In this document: positions 24,067-33,790 of the stretch, one piece after another | Numbering within the stretch: the first letter of the stretch is position 1 | How the letters are laid out: each line of letters begins with the position of its first letter | DNA from: Lachnospiraceae bacterium | GTDB lineage: Bacteria; Bacillota_A; Clostridia; Lachnospirales; Lachnospiraceae | Reading direction: 5' to 3' | Length of the DNA stretch: 64,000 nucleotides | Assembly: GCA_009911175.1 (NCBI GenBank) | Contig: QXWX01000017.1 | Coordinates: 1-64,000, forward strand | Made by a program: the position numbers and the translations under genes | Notes under the pieces: model-generated | The model's input: only the letters and a program-made list of their open reading frames with translations | What the model was told of the DNA's origin: nothing | Database searches by the model: none

Positions 24067-26258
24067 CACACTCTCACAAAATGCATCACCCTGCTGACGT
24101 AATCGCCTTCCCGCACCTCCATCAGCACGCCGCCATACATCAGCACCTGTCCGCTGTACACCTTCTCTGTTCCTTCCAGCCTGTACAACGCCCCTTCGTC
24201 CAGCCCTTTCAGGCGGATCCTCCTGCTTCTCACATTGGCGCCCGCCAGGACCTGCACATAGGTCGCCAAAGCCTCGCTTTGGTCCTTCGCGGCCACTTCC
24301 CAGCAGTCATACCGATGATTCTCCTGCCAGGACGCGATCCGGTAGTAAGCCCCTTCCCGGACCAGATGGTCATACCGGTGGTAGAGCGCGATCTGCTGCT
24401 TCACCTTCTCTTTTTCCTCCGCGGGCAGCTTTGTAATATCCAGCTCATATCCAAAGGTCCCGTCCAGCGCCACATGCCCCCGCGTCTCAAAGGGCGTGTT
24501 CCGTCCTACAATATGGTTGGGGCAGGCGCTCACATGCGCCCCCATGCAGGATAAGGGGTACAGAAGCGCCGTTCCCTCCTGGATGGCCAGCCGCTCCACC
24601 GCGTCCGTATCGTCGGAGCACCAGATCTGGGGGCTGTAATAGAGCATACCTGGGTCAAATCGTCCGCCTCCGCTGGCGCAGTTTTCCAGAAGCAATTCCG
24701 GAAATTCCGTCACCAGACATTCCTGCAGCTCATACACGCCCAGGATATACCGGTGCGCCAGCTCGCCCTGCTGTTCCGGCGGCAAAGCTGCGCTCCCCAG
24801 ATCCGTAAACTGCCGGTTCATGTCCCATTTTACATAGGAAATGTCTGCGCTCCGGAGGATCTTTGCCACGCACTCGTAGACATGGTCCACCACCTCCGGC
24901 CTGGACAGATCCAGCACATACTGGGCACGGCTCTGTGTGGGCGTGCGGCCGGGAATCTGGATAGCCCAGTCGGGATGGGCGCGGTACAGATCCGAATCCG
25001 GCGAAACCATTTCCGGCTCAAACCAGATGCCGAAGGAAAGGCCCTCCGCTTTGACCCGTTCCACCAGCGCAGGCAGGCCGCCGGGGAGTTTCTCTTCGTT
25101 AACTGTCCAGTCTCCCAGGGAGCTGTCGTCCAGATTCCGGTGCCCGAACCAGCCGTCGTCCATGACCAGCATTTCGATGCCCGCCTCCTTCGCGTCCCTG
25201 GCGATCTCCATCAGCTTGTCCGAGTCAAAATCAAAATACGTGGCTTCCCAGTTGTTGATCAGCACGGGACGTTTTTTATGGAGATATGGGCTGCGAATCA
25301 AATGTCCCCGGTACAGGTCGTGCAGGGTCCGGCTCATTTTTCCCAGTCCCTGATCGGAATAGACGCAGACCACCTCCGGAGTCTGAAATGTATTTCCAGG
25401 CTTTAATACCCACTCAAAGCCCTCCGGATGGATGCCCATCACCATCCGCACAGAATCGTACTGGCTTTTCTGGCATAACGTCAGGAAATTGCCTGAATAT
25501 ACGAAATGCATCGCGTAAACCTCTCCTGAATCCTGCGTCGTCCCGGGCGTCACAAGCGCCGCGAAGGGATGCTCCTGATGGCTGGAACAGCCCCGGACGG
25601 AGGAAGCCGCATGCTTCCCGTAAGTCACGGGGCAGCGGGTCATGTGCCGTTCCCTGGCCCAGGAACCGGTCAGTGTGAGCATTTCAAAGGACTCGTCGTC
25701 CAGATCCATGCAGGCGCTCAATGCCCGTTCGATATACAGAGGTTCGCTTCCTGTATTTTCCAGCAGTACACTTCGGATCACGGCATCCGCGTCCGCAAAT
25801 ACACTGTAGCGCAGGATTGCTTTCAAACCGATCTGCGGGTCCTCACAGGTGATCTCCAGAGTCTGCGTCTGGTCTCCATCCTTTGCAAAGGTGGCCGGCA
25901 GCCCGGGAAGCTCCGGCTTTCCGTCCAGGATCTGATGTCCCGTATAGATCAGCTCGCAGACCCGATGCCCCTGAGTGGTCCGCACGGACAGACAGTTCTC
26001 CCGGTAGTCTCCCACGCCTGAGGTAGAATACTCATAGGGGAACGCGTCTCCGAAGCCGCCCTTATCCCGTTGGTTTCGTGAGGGCACGAAGGGCCGTTCC
26101 TCCGTCCGCAGGAACGCATAGCTGCCCTGGCAGTTGTCCAGCTTCTTTCCATAATATATGTGGCCGATATATCTGCCGTCCGCGATCCCGATCAGGTAGC
26201 TGGTGGTCTTTGTATTCAGCTGAAATGTATTCGAAGCCCTGTCAAATGTGATACTCAT
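24066..26258 (-). CDS. GH36 alpha-galactosidase
   Basis: About 730 residues, the normal length for intracellular GH36 enzymes that release galactose from melibiose, raffinose and stachyose. The nucleophile is D479 in KWDMNR, and the acid/base lies in WCSDDTDAVER (about 547-557). MDDGWFGHRN (367-375) lines the active site. The ATG at 26258 has GGAGG 9 bases upstream; 26351 would run into the upstream gene. No signal peptide. It follows phosphoglucomutase by about 97 bases in the same direction, so galactose may be routed through the Leloir pathway to glucose-1-phosphate. Confidence 0.94.
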   Translation of the reverse strand: MSITFDRASNTFQLNTKTTSYLIGIADGRYIGHIYYGKKLDNCQGSYAFLRTEERPFVPSRNQRDKGGFGDAFPYEYSTSGVGDYRENCLSVRTTQGHRVCELIYTGHQILDGKPELPGLPATFAKDGDQTQTLEITCEDPQIGLKAILRYSVFADADAVIRSVLLENTGSEPLYIERALSACMDLDDESFEMLTLTGSWARERHMTRCPVTYGKHAASSVRGCSSHQEHPFAALVTPGTTQDSGEVYAMHFVYSGNFLTLCQKSQYDSVRMVMGIHPEGFEWVLKPGNTFQTPEVVCVYSDQGLGKMSRTLHDLYRGHLIRSPYLHKKRPVLINNWEATYFDFDSDKLMEIARDAKEAGIEMLVMDDGWFGHRNLDDSSLGDWTVNEEKLPGGLPALVERVKAEGLSFGIWFEPEMVSPDSDLYRAHPDWAIQIPGRTPTQSRAQYVLDLSRPEVVDHVYECVAKILRSADISYVKWDMNRQFTDLGSAALPPEQQGELAHRYILGVYELQECLVTEFPELLLENCASGGGRFDPGMLYYSPQIWCSDDTDAVERLAIQEGTALLYPLSCMGAHVSACPNHIVGRNTPFETRGHVALDGTFGYELDITKLPAEEKEKVKQQIALYHRYDHLVREGAYYRIASWQENHRYDCWEVAAKDQSEALATYVQVLAGANVRSRRIRLKGLDEGALYRLEGTEKVYSGQVLMYGGVLMEVREGDYVSRVMHFVRV

Positions 26259-26355
26259 ATGATAAATCCTCCATTTAAAATGTGAACCGGACAGACGCTG
26301 CTTCAGATCAGGCTCGCCGCCCTGCGTTCCGGCTTTTATATACTTTTTCATATCT

Positions 26356-28080
26356 TTACCGCGCCAGCGCTTTCACGCCTTCTGTCAATTCCGCAAGCTT
26401 CTTCTCTGCGTCCACGTCATCAATTCCCTTGACTCCAATATAAAACTTGATCTTCGGCTCCGTTCCTGACGGCCGGATACAGCACCACGCACCGCCTTCC
26501 AGTTCGAAATAAAGCACATTGGATCTGGGCAGGCCGGTAACGGTTTTTGTTCCGTTCACACAGTCCAGAAGCACATCTTCCTTGTAATCCCGGAACTGAG
26601 TCACCGCAAGGCCTCCCACGGTTTTCGGCACATTTCCCCGGATGCCCTCCATCATAGACGCAATCTTTTTCGCTCCATCCTGTCCTTTCAAAGTTACGGT
26701 GCACAATCCCTCTTTATAATATCCATATGTGTCAAATAATTCTTTCATTTTATCGCACAGCGTGATTCCCTGGTGCTTACAGAACGCCGCCGCCTCGCAG
26801 AGCGCCATCACCGCGACAACTGCATCCTTGTCCCGGGCGTGTGTCCCCACCAGGCATCCGTAGCTTTCCTCGTATCCAAATACATATTCATGCTCGTGGT
26901 TCTGCTCGAAGAACTTGATCTGCTCTCCGATATATTTGAACCCGGTCAGCGTTTCAATCAGATCCACATGATACGCCTTTGTGATCTCCCGCGCCATCTT
27001 CCCGGACACGATAGTCGTCACCACCGCGCCGTTTTCCGGCAGGGTTCCCAGTGCTTTCCTCTGGGATAAAATGTATTCCAGAATTAGCATGCCGGACATA
27101 TTTCCGGTAAAGCTCCTATATTCTCCGGTATGGCTGTCCTTCGCGTAGACTCCCAGGCGATCCGCGTCCGGGTCCGTAGCCAGCACGAGATCCGCATCCA
27201 CCTCTTTTGCCAGCTTCAATGCCAGGGAAAATGCGTTCTTATCCTCCGGATTCGGATAGGAAACGGTGGGGAAATCGCCGTCCGGCAATGCCTGTTCCTC
27301 CACCACATGGACGTTCGTAAAGCCCAGCTCATCCAGCACGCGCCGCACCGGAAGGTTGCCTGTGCCGTGGAGCGGAGTGTAGACAATGTTCAGATCTCTG
27401 CCCTCTTCCTTCATGATCTCCGGGTGGATGGCCAGCTTTTTCAGTGCTTCCATGTATCTGTCATCCATGTCCGGACCGATCACCTGGTAAAGGCCCGCTG
27501 CCTCCGCCGCTTCCTGTCCCATGGTTTTTACCTGCCCGTAATCTGTGATGGCATTGACCTCCCCGATGATTTCACGGTCCCTGGGAAATGTGATCTGCGC
27601 GCCGTCCTCCCAGTATACCTTGTAGCCGTTGTATTCCGGCGGATTGTGGCTGGCCGTCACCACGATGCCCGCCGTACAGCCCAGATCCCGCAATGCAAAC
27701 GACAGCATAGGGGTGGGCCGCAGGGACGGAAAAATATACGCCCTGATCCCATTTGCCGCAAGACAGAGCGCCGCCTCCTGCGCAAATTCCGGCGACATGT
27801 TCCTGGAATCGAAGGCGATGGCGACCCCCTTTTTCTCCGCATGCTCTTTGATGATATAATTAGCAAGACCCTGGGTGGCTTTCCGCACGGTGTAAATGTT
27901 CATCCGGTTGGTGCCTGCCCCGATGATGCCCCGCAGACCTCCGGTGCCGAACTCCAGGTCCCGGTAGAAGCGCTCCCCGATCTCGTCTGCGTCCCCTGCG
28001 ATGCCCCGCAGCTCCGCTTTGGTATCCTCGTCAAAATACGGATCCTCCAGCCAGAATTCATAAGTCTTTCTCGCATCCAT
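26356..28080 (-). CDS. Phosphoglucomutase/phosphomannomutase, copy 1
   Basis: About 574 residues, an alpha-D-phosphohexomutase of the PgcA type that interconverts glucose-1- and glucose-6-phosphate. The phosphoserine is S144 in VTASHNPPEYNG, the metal loop is DPDADRLGV, and the C-terminal phosphate-binding loop is RPSGTEPKIKFY. GGAGG precedes the ATG at 28080 by 8 bases. It is upstream of the alpha-galactosidase and downstream of a ruined LacI-type regulator. A close paralogue is at 37877-39610. Confidence 0.93.
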   Translation of the reverse strand: MDARKTYEFWLEDPYFDEDTKAELRGIAGDADEIGERFYRDLEFGTGGLRGIIGAGTNRMNIYTVRKATQGLANYIIKEHAEKKGVAIAFDSRNMSPEFAQEAALCLAANGIRAYIFPSLRPTPMLSFALRDLGCTAGIVVTASHNPPEYNGYKVYWEDGAQITFPRDREIIGEVNAITDYGQVKTMGQEAAEAAGLYQVIGPDMDDRYMEALKKLAIHPEIMKEEGRDLNIVYTPLHGTGNLPVRRVLDELGFTNVHVVEEQALPDGDFPTVSYPNPEDKNAFSLALKLAKEVDADLVLATDPDADRLGVYAKDSHTGEYRSFTGNMSGMLILEYILSQRKALGTLPENGAVVTTIVSGKMAREITKAYHVDLIETLTGFKYIGEQIKFFEQNHEHEYVFGYEESYGCLVGTHARDKDAVVAVMALCEAAAFCKHQGITLCDKMKELFDTYGYYKEGLCTVTLKGQDGAKKIASMMEGIRGNVPKTVGGLAVTQFRDYKEDVLLDCVNGTKTVTGLPRSNVLYFELEGGAWCCIRPSGTEPKIKFYIGVKGIDDVDAEKKLAELTEGVKALAR

Positions 28081-28106
28081 GTATAGCTCCTCCTTTTTAT
28101 GCATGT

Positions 28107-28846
28107 CTATTTCCATGGCCCGGCGTATTGCAATTTGCGAACCGTCAGGCTGCGGACTGTAATCCCTATTTTACCATATCCGGATATCTCCGTCATCATA
28201 GGAATTTCTTTGTTACTGTTCCTGTCAAATGACGGCCTTCTCAGTCCTCCCTGCATCTGTCCAGCAGCAGAAGGCATCCGGACGAACTCCGGCACTTGTA
28301 GCCGAATCACACACGAACGCATCCGGACGAGCTCCGGCACTTGCGGCTGAATCACATCCGATGGCATCCGGCTGAATCCGGGAGAAGTCCGCCTCTGCCG
28401 CAGTCTGTTTTTTTCTGTCAGATCGGGCTGAGGCAGCCTTACAATGTTTGCTTCAAGCCCCCGCTTTTCCATTGCTTTACAGAACCCCAGATAACAGTCC
28501 GCCGCATTCGTCCCCTCCTCCGGCGAACCCACAAATACCAGCTCCTTATGTCCGGCCTCCAAAAGCAGCTCCGTAACCTGTTCCATGCCGCCGTAGCAAT
28601 CCGGCACAATAGAATCGGCCTCTTCGGAAATATCATAGCTCCCCACGCATACAACCGGAATCTCATAGAGTTCTTTTAATTCGGCAGCACAGCCCTTGTC
28701 TGTTTCTCGATGAGAAGGATTCCATCGATGTCTACTCCCTGGAAGAGGGCGGCTTTCTCCGTTCTTTCCTGCCGCTCCTCACTGAGTACTTTCAGGAATG
28801 CCATGCTCCCCCGCAGCGTCAGCTCCTGAGCGGCGCTCTGGTAGAT
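28107..28846 (-). pseudogene. LacI/GalR-family regulator remnant
   Basis: Minus-strand pieces of a LacI-type ligand-binding domain are readable, but in two frames. One reads YQSAAQELTLRGSMAFLKVL to GVDIDGILLIEKQT. The next frame continues AAELKELYEIPVVCVGSYD to LVFVGSPEEGTNAADCYLGF and RLPQPDLTEKNRL. The HTH is missing upstream of 28846, and homology stops near 28397, after which a 45-bp repeat and unrecognised sequence follow. The remnant sits upstream of the phosphoglucomutase and alpha-galactosidase genes, which it may once have controlled. Confidence 0.8.
28274..28382. repeat. 45-bp direct repeat in the LacI remnant
   Basis: Two 45-bp copies (28274-28318, 28319-28363), both starting GCATCCGGACGA, plus a partial third copy. 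About 37 of 45 bases agree. The open frame reads a 15-residue repeat with VPELVRM and VPEFVRM. Confidence 0.8.
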
Positions 28847-28971
28847 TTAATCAGAATTTCAATTTTTAATTAAGTGATCCGCTAAAATGAATATGCGGAT
28901 TCGAACAAATATCCTGTTGAGGTCAGATAATGCCTGCTGAAATCTATTGACAGAATATCTATAACGAAGCC

Positions 28972-29000
28972 TTGACGTACAGAAAACTGTACATTATAAT
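28972..29000 (+). promoter_or_regulatory. yefM-yoeB promoter with operator palindrome in the spacer
   Basis: TTGACG (28972-28977), 17-base spacer, TATAAT (28995-29000). The spacer is a palindrome, GTACAG-AAAA-CTGTAC (28977-28992), containing TGTACA, the core that E. coli YefM recognises. A repressor bound here would block RNA polymerase directly. Confidence 0.85.
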
Positions 29001-29043
29001 CTAAGTATAGAAAATCATATTTATATAAGAGAGGTGTTTTATC

Positions 29044-29310
29044 ATGGTAGCAGTAAATTACACAAATCTTCGTGATAATATGAAAATGTATATGGATAAG
29101 GTAACAGATGATTATGAGACTATGATCGTTACACGAAAAAATAATAAGAATGTTGTTATGTTATCAGAAGAAGCTTATAATAACCTTATGGAAAATATTT
29201 ATGTCATGGGGAATAAAGAAAATTATGATTGGCTGATGAAGGGTAAGGCACAGTTGGAGAATGGGCAATATTCTGTCCATGAGTTATCTGAGGCAGAAGA
29301 TGATGAATAA
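29044..29310 (+). CDS. yefM: YefM/Phd-family antitoxin
   Basis: An 88-residue antitoxin that binds and silences YoeB and represses the operon. The N-terminal DNA-binding half reads VNYTNLRDNMKMYMDKV, followed by a typical IVTRKNNKNVVMLSEEAYNNL. The acidic C terminus would wrap the toxin. AGAGGTG precedes the ATG. Its last codons overlap the yoeB start, giving translational coupling. Confidence 0.94.
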   Translation: MVAVNYTNLRDNMKMYMDKVTDDYETMIVTRKNNKNVVMLSEEAYNNLMENIYVMGNKENYDWLMKGKAQLENGQYSVHELSEAEDDE

Positions 29311-29566
29311 AGTATTTGCGGATACTGGTTGGGAAGATTATCTATATTGGCAGACAGAGGACCGCAAGACTCTGAAAAAGATCAATCAGTTAATCAATGA
29401 TATTGCCAGAAACGGCAACGAAGGGATTGGAAAACCAGAACCCTTAAGAGGGAATTTATCTGGATATTGGAGCAGACGGATCAATGATAAAGACCGCTTG
29501 ATCTACAGAATCGATGAGAACAATATCTATATTCTGTCGTGCCGTTATCACTATAGAGACAGGTAG
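29300..29566 (+). CDS. yoeB: YoeB-family ribosome-dependent mRNA interferase
   Basis: An 88-residue toxin that cleaves mRNA at the ribosomal A site. It matches YoeB throughout: WEDYLYWQ, LKKINQLINDI, GKPEPLRGNLSGYWSRRI and the C-terminal CRYHYRDR, with the catalytic Glu in the GKPEPL segment, Arg in SRRIN/DRLIY, and His-Tyr at the end. The start is ATGATG at 29300 or 29303, overlapping yefM. Appears intact. Confidence 0.94.
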   Translation: MMNKVFADTGWEDYLYWQTEDRKTLKKINQLINDIARNGNEGIGKPEPLRGNLSGYWSRRINDKDRLIYRIDENNIYILSCRYHYRDR

Positions 29567-29670
29567 AACCTGTTTTAAATAGGCATCGCCAGATAACCTG
29601 TATAAGTAATTTGTCGTGCTAAAATACAGAAAGCCTGCCACTGGCAGCCTTTCTGCATAGGATGGTATTT

Positions 29671-29714
29671 AAAAGGTGCAGCAGTCTATGAATTCATCAG
29701 ACCATGCACCTTTT
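29671..29714. terminator. Bidirectional terminator between yoeB and the beta-galactosidase gene
   Basis: AAAAGGTGCA (29671-29680) and TGCACCTTTT (29705-29714) enclose GTCT/AGAC and ATGAATTCAT segments, so nearly the whole 44 bases can pair. It lies between convergent yoeB and GH42 genes. A second imperfect hairpin (CAGAAAG...CTTTCTG) lies near 29626-29655. Confidence 0.65.
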
Positions 29715-29826
29715 ATTTGCTCAATAAAACAGCTTCATTTAGGAAATTTGTCCTAGAACGCCTCATTCCTCCTTGTACCTGAAGATTTGTTCTGTACAAA
29801 AAGGCAAGTTCTTTTTGCACAATTCC

Positions 29827-31872
29827 TTACTCCGCAAAAATCTTCACCTCATAAGCCCCAAGCTCCACTTCGCCCTTGATCACCTCGCCTCCGAAGAACT
29901 CCCGCAGCTCCTTCTTCACCACCGCTTTCACGCTCTCCGATGCATAATTCAGCACGAACAGGTACTTCCTGCCGTCCTTCTCCCGGACGGCCAGCTCACA
30001 GCACTCCGGCAGCTCCAGCACTTCCCCGTAAGGCGTCCCCGCTCCCAGCTTGTCCAGAAATACCTTCGCCGTATCCACTGCGAACGCGCCTCCGAAGTAA
30101 TAGGCCTCGCCCTTTCCATACCGGTTGCGGATCAGCGCAGGCGTGCCTGCGTAATAGCTGGACGCGTAACGTGCCAGAACCTCCGCCTGCTCTCCCGCCG
30201 GTTCCAGCAGGTCATTGAACACTGCGGCTTCTATCTGGTTTCCGTCCCAGTCCGCCAGCACTCTGCCGTCGTCAGGAGCCACGAAGGAATATTCCGGGAT
30301 ATCCGTTCCGGTAAGCCCAGACGCCTTTCCCGGCAGCTTGTCCATCACGCACCGTCCGCAGAGATCCTTATATCCGGTCCTGCAGCCCATGACCAGCTTT
30401 CCGCCTTCGGACACATAGGTTTCCAGCACCTTCATCCGCACATCCGTCAGAATAGATGCATGAGGATAGAACAGCACTTCATACTTCCGCAGTTCCTCCC
30501 AGGCGGTATCGTCGCTCAGATACACATAATCAAAAGGCGTATGGGTCATCTGCAGCGCGGCAAACAGGGACCTCTGACTGAGCTTGTCCACCCGCTCATG
30601 CCATTTATCCTGGCGGGCATCCCAGATGTTGTCATAATCCTTCAGGATCCCAACCTTCGCCGCATACCGCGCGCCGGCAATCTCCCTCATACCTTCCATC
30701 TTCCGGGCGATCTCACGAACTTCCCGAAGCCTGCGGTTGTCCCGCCCGGAATAATCCAGGATACCGTGCCAATACATCTCCGTCCCCACCGTGCAGGTCC
30801 GCCAGCGGAAGTAGCTGACAAAGTCCGCGCCGTGGGCAATACTCTGCATGGTCCAGAGCGTGATCTGCCCGGGCCTGGGCGTGGGCGCTTCCATCCGGGT
30901 GGTCCAGCCGTTGGCGCCGCTCTGCTGCTCCATGATCCCGAAGATGCGGGAAATGGCTCTGGTCTCTGCCAGGTTCCGGCTCCATTTGCGGTCCTTGATG
31001 GAATCCTCCGCCTGATAATCGTCCAGGCAGTACGCAAAATTCGGATAGGAATCGTAGGTCATAAAATCCAGACTTTCCTTTTGCATCGCCTGGTTATCCA
31101 GATTGCCGAAAATCCCGTTGGTGGTAATAAAATCATCCTCTTTGCAGTATTTCCGAATCATCTCGGACTGCATCCGTACAAAACGGCGGGCGCTGACGGA
31201 AACGAAGCGGTAATAATCCAGCAGGTGATGGGGATTGTTCGTATTGTGGGCCGTCTTCCGCGGCACATAGATCTGCTCCCAGCAATTGTAGGTCTGGTTC
31301 CAGAAAATGGTTCCCCATGCCCGATTCAATTCCTCCACGGTTCCATATTTTTCCTGCAGGAACTTCCGGAACGCCGCGGTATCGCTTTCCGAATAAAATT
31401 CGTCCAGCTCGCAGTTTATCTCGTTGTCGATCTGCCATCCGATAATGGCAGGGTGTCCGCCGTAGTGGGACGCGGACTTTTCCACGATATTGCGGCACAG
31501 CTTCTGATATACGGGTGAATTGTAATTGTAGTGCCGTCTCGCGCCGTGGCGGTAGAGCAGGCCGTTCTGGTCCGCGTTGAGCACCTCCGGATACTTCTCG
31601 GTCAGCCAGATCGGAGGAGTCGCCGTGGGAGTGCAGAAAATAACCTTCATTCCCTTTTTCTGCGCCAGATCCAGGAAGGCGTCAAAAAATTCATAGGTGT
31701 ACACACCTTCCTCCGGCTCGATCTTGTTCCACGCAAATTCCGCAACACGGACCACCTCGATCCCCGCCTGCAGCATTCTCTCCAGATCGTCCTCCCACAT
31801 GGATGAGTCCCAATGCTCCGGATAGTAACAGGTTCCCATCACGAAGCGCTCTCCGTTTATCATTTTTCTCAT
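29827..31872 (-). CDS. GH42 beta-galactosidase
   Basis: About 681 residues, a cytoplasmic GH42 enzyme, often active on galacto-oligosaccharides rather than lactose. The acid/base is E151 in GWQIDNEIN and the nucleophile is E315 in IMEQQSG; the RPGQITLWTMQSIAHGAD stretch is the family signature. A trimerisation-type domain follows, then a small beta domain. GGGAGG precedes the ATG at 31872 by 7 bases. It is followed on the same strand by no sugar gene; its upstream neighbour is the NYN protein. Confidence 0.94.
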   Translation of the reverse strand: MRKMINGERFVMGTCYYPEHWDSSMWEDDLERMLQAGIEVVRVAEFAWNKIEPEEGVYTYEFFDAFLDLAQKKGMKVIFCTPTATPPIWLTEKYPEVLNADQNGLLYRHGARRHYNYNSPVYQKLCRNIVEKSASHYGGHPAIIGWQIDNEINCELDEFYSESDTAAFRKFLQEKYGTVEELNRAWGTIFWNQTYNCWEQIYVPRKTAHNTNNPHHLLDYYRFVSVSARRFVRMQSEMIRKYCKEDDFITTNGIFGNLDNQAMQKESLDFMTYDSYPNFAYCLDDYQAEDSIKDRKWSRNLAETRAISRIFGIMEQQSGANGWTTRMEAPTPRPGQITLWTMQSIAHGADFVSYFRWRTCTVGTEMYWHGILDYSGRDNRRLREVREIARKMEGMREIAGARYAAKVGILKDYDNIWDARQDKWHERVDKLSQRSLFAALQMTHTPFDYVYLSDDTAWEELRKYEVLFYPHASILTDVRMKVLETYVSEGGKLVMGCRTGYKDLCGRCVMDKLPGKASGLTGTDIPEYSFVAPDDGRVLADWDGNQIEAAVFNDLLEPAGEQAEVLARYASSYYAGTPALIRNRYGKGEAYYFGGAFAVDTAKVFLDKLGAGTPYGEVLELPECCELAVREKDGRKYLFVLNYASESVKAVVKKELREFFGGEVIKGEVELGAYEVKIFAE

Positions 31873-31959
31873 GCTTGGTCCTCCCTTTTGATTTCTTCTG
31901 TTTCCAGTATTCGCGCATACCGCCATGCCTCTCTTGAGGAAAAACACCTCTGTCCCGGA

Positions 31960-32934
31960 TCACGACTCCACATTTTTCACATAGATCGCCCAGTTCTGCT
32001 CTCCGTCATCCTGGATCTTCACATCCTGGAAGCTCTGGATATAGGATTTGAACTGGGAATATCCGTAATCATGGACCTTAAAATCGCCGAACCGGTTCCG
32101 GATCCGGTTCCCCAATGTCCCCAGGGAGACGCCCTGTCTGCCTGCATTTTTGATCTGCTGCAGAATGTATTCCTCCAGCAGGTCCTTCCGGCTTTTATCC
32201 TCATACAGCATCACAGAGACCTTGGTCCCGTCCTGCTTCAGCTTCAGCTTGGGGAAGGTCTCAAGAAACTTAGACAAGAGGCTGAACCCGTACCGACGTA
32301 CGTCAAAATCAGGATACAGCTTCAGGAGACGGCTTCCCACCTCGCCGAGCCCGGTCTCCTTGTTGTCGTTCTGGTTCTCCATGATGATCTTGATCACAGC
32401 CTCTTCGATCTGATTTTTCACCACATCCACACTGCCGCGCTTCAATTCCTTGGCGGAAGCCACCGCTGCCGGTGCCTTTTCCGCATTTTCCATGGTACTG
32501 TCTTCCAGAAGGACCTCCAATACCGTGAAAATGTCACAGGCTTTTCGGAAGGGGATCGGCGTCTTGTCCTCGCCCATACCGATCACCAGCTTGCCGTTTT
32601 CCCTGAGACGGCTCGCCAGCTTGGTAAAATCACTGTCGCTGGAGACCAGGCAGAAGCCTTCCAGCTCGCTGGTATAGAGCATGTCCATAGCGTCAATGAT
32701 CATGGCGGAATCAGTGGCGTTTTTTCCGTATGTATAGCTGAACTGCTGGATCGGCGTAATGCTGTTCTGCAGCAGGACCTCCTTCCAGCTCAGATTATAC
32801 GGGCTTGTCCAGTCCCCGTAGATCCTCTTGTATGTAATATTGCCGTACTTGGACAGCTCGTCCATGATGGGCTTGATATATTTCGCAGAAACATTGTCTG
32901 CATCAATCAAAAGAGCAATTCTATCTTCTATCAT
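31960..32934 (-). CDS. NYN-domain protein with two OST-HTH/LOTUS modules
   Basis: A 324-residue protein likely to act on RNA. The NYN (PIN-like) nuclease domain covers about 1-145 with acidic residues in LLIDADNVS, DSAMIIDAMDM and SSDSDFTKLASRL. Two OST-HTH modules follow (about 170-245 and 250-322); both contain a VRRYGF/VHDYGY-type strand. LabA/DUF88 relatives are common in Clostridia. No partner gene is evident. Nuclease activity is inferred from the acidic set. Confidence 0.88.
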   Translation of the reverse strand: MIEDRIALLIDADNVSAKYIKPIMDELSKYGNITYKRIYGDWTSPYNLSWKEVLLQNSITPIQQFSYTYGKNATDSAMIIDAMDMLYTSELEGFCLVSSDSDFTKLASRLRENGKLVIGMGEDKTPIPFRKACDIFTVLEVLLEDSTMENAEKAPAAVASAKELKRGSVDVVKNQIEEAVIKIIMENQNDNKETGLGEVGSRLLKLYPDFDVRRYGFSLLSKFLETFPKLKLKQDGTKVSVMLYEDKSRKDLLEEYILQQIKNAGRQGVSLGTLGNRIRNRFGDFKVHDYGYSQFKSYIQSFQDVKIQDDGEQNWAIYVKNVES

Positions 32935-33011
32935 CTATCATCTTCTCCTCCTACACTTTGCGCTCTTTTGTATCTGCGCTCTTTTGCATTTCCATATCTG
33001 TTCTAATGTCC

Positions 33012-33554
33012 TCAAAATCTTTTCTCTTTCCAACACACTCCTTTCATGTCCTTCCACTGAAAGACACCATTTTCAAAAGTCATATAGCCATGCGCAGACC
33101 CTTCCTTGGGGATGGATACGGAACCCGGATTCAGATACCAGAACGTCCCCATATCTTCGCACGCAGGAATATGTGTATGCCCGTTCAGCAGGATCTCTCC
33201 TGTCTTCAGCAGCGGCGGATTATGCGGATTGAATACATGGCCATGGGTCGCGAACATGGTCTTTCCGCCGATTTCCAGAAAACAGTACTCTGCCAGGATT
33301 GGAAATTCCAAGACCATCTGGTCCACCTCCGTGTCGCAGTTCCCCCTTACGCAAAGCAGCTCCTGCTTTACACCGTTGAGCATGGAGATGACATCCTTCG
33401 GTCCATATTCCTTCGGAAGATCGTTGCGCGGTCCGTGATACAAAATGTCTCCTAACAGAAGCAGCCTGTCAGCACCTTCCCTCCGATATGCCCCCAGCAT
33501 CTGCCGACAGTAGTACGCGGAGCCATGTATATCCGACGCGATCATCCATTTCAT
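33012..33554 (-). CDS. YfcE-family phosphodiesterase
   Basis: About 180 residues, the standard YfcE length, unlike the expanded relative at 1649-2734. Metal ligands are MIASDIHGS, LLGDILYHGPRN, VRGNCDTEVD, FATHGHVFNP and LNGHTHIP. The LYHGPRN motif is typical of YfcE. AAAGGAAG precedes the ATG at 33554. YfcE acts on phosphodiesters in vitro; the physiological substrate is unknown. Confidence 0.93.
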   Translation of the reverse strand: MKWMIASDIHGSAYYCRQMLGAYRREGADRLLLLGDILYHGPRNDLPKEYGPKDVISMLNGVKQELLCVRGNCDTEVDQMVLEFPILAEYCFLEIGGKTMFATHGHVFNPHNPPLLKTGEILLNGHTHIPACEDMGTFWYLNPGSVSIPKEGSAHGYMTFENGVFQWKDMKGVCWKEKRF

Positions 33555-33790
33555 CGTTGTTCTTCCTTTCCATTTGTAAGCAATCGTTACCGTGAGCATC
33601 TTGTACAGGATGTAAACAGTAACAAGTAATCCACGGGCAAAAAAATTCCCATAACTTTCCTTTTCTAGTATATCCTAAAAACCAACCCATCGTCAAATTG
33701 TTTTATTCCCAAAGCGGCTTTGCAGTTCCCTTTTTTTCTGTGATATTTTTTCTTGGCTCCTCTCCGCAAAAAGGGTTTCCGGCCGCGGTA

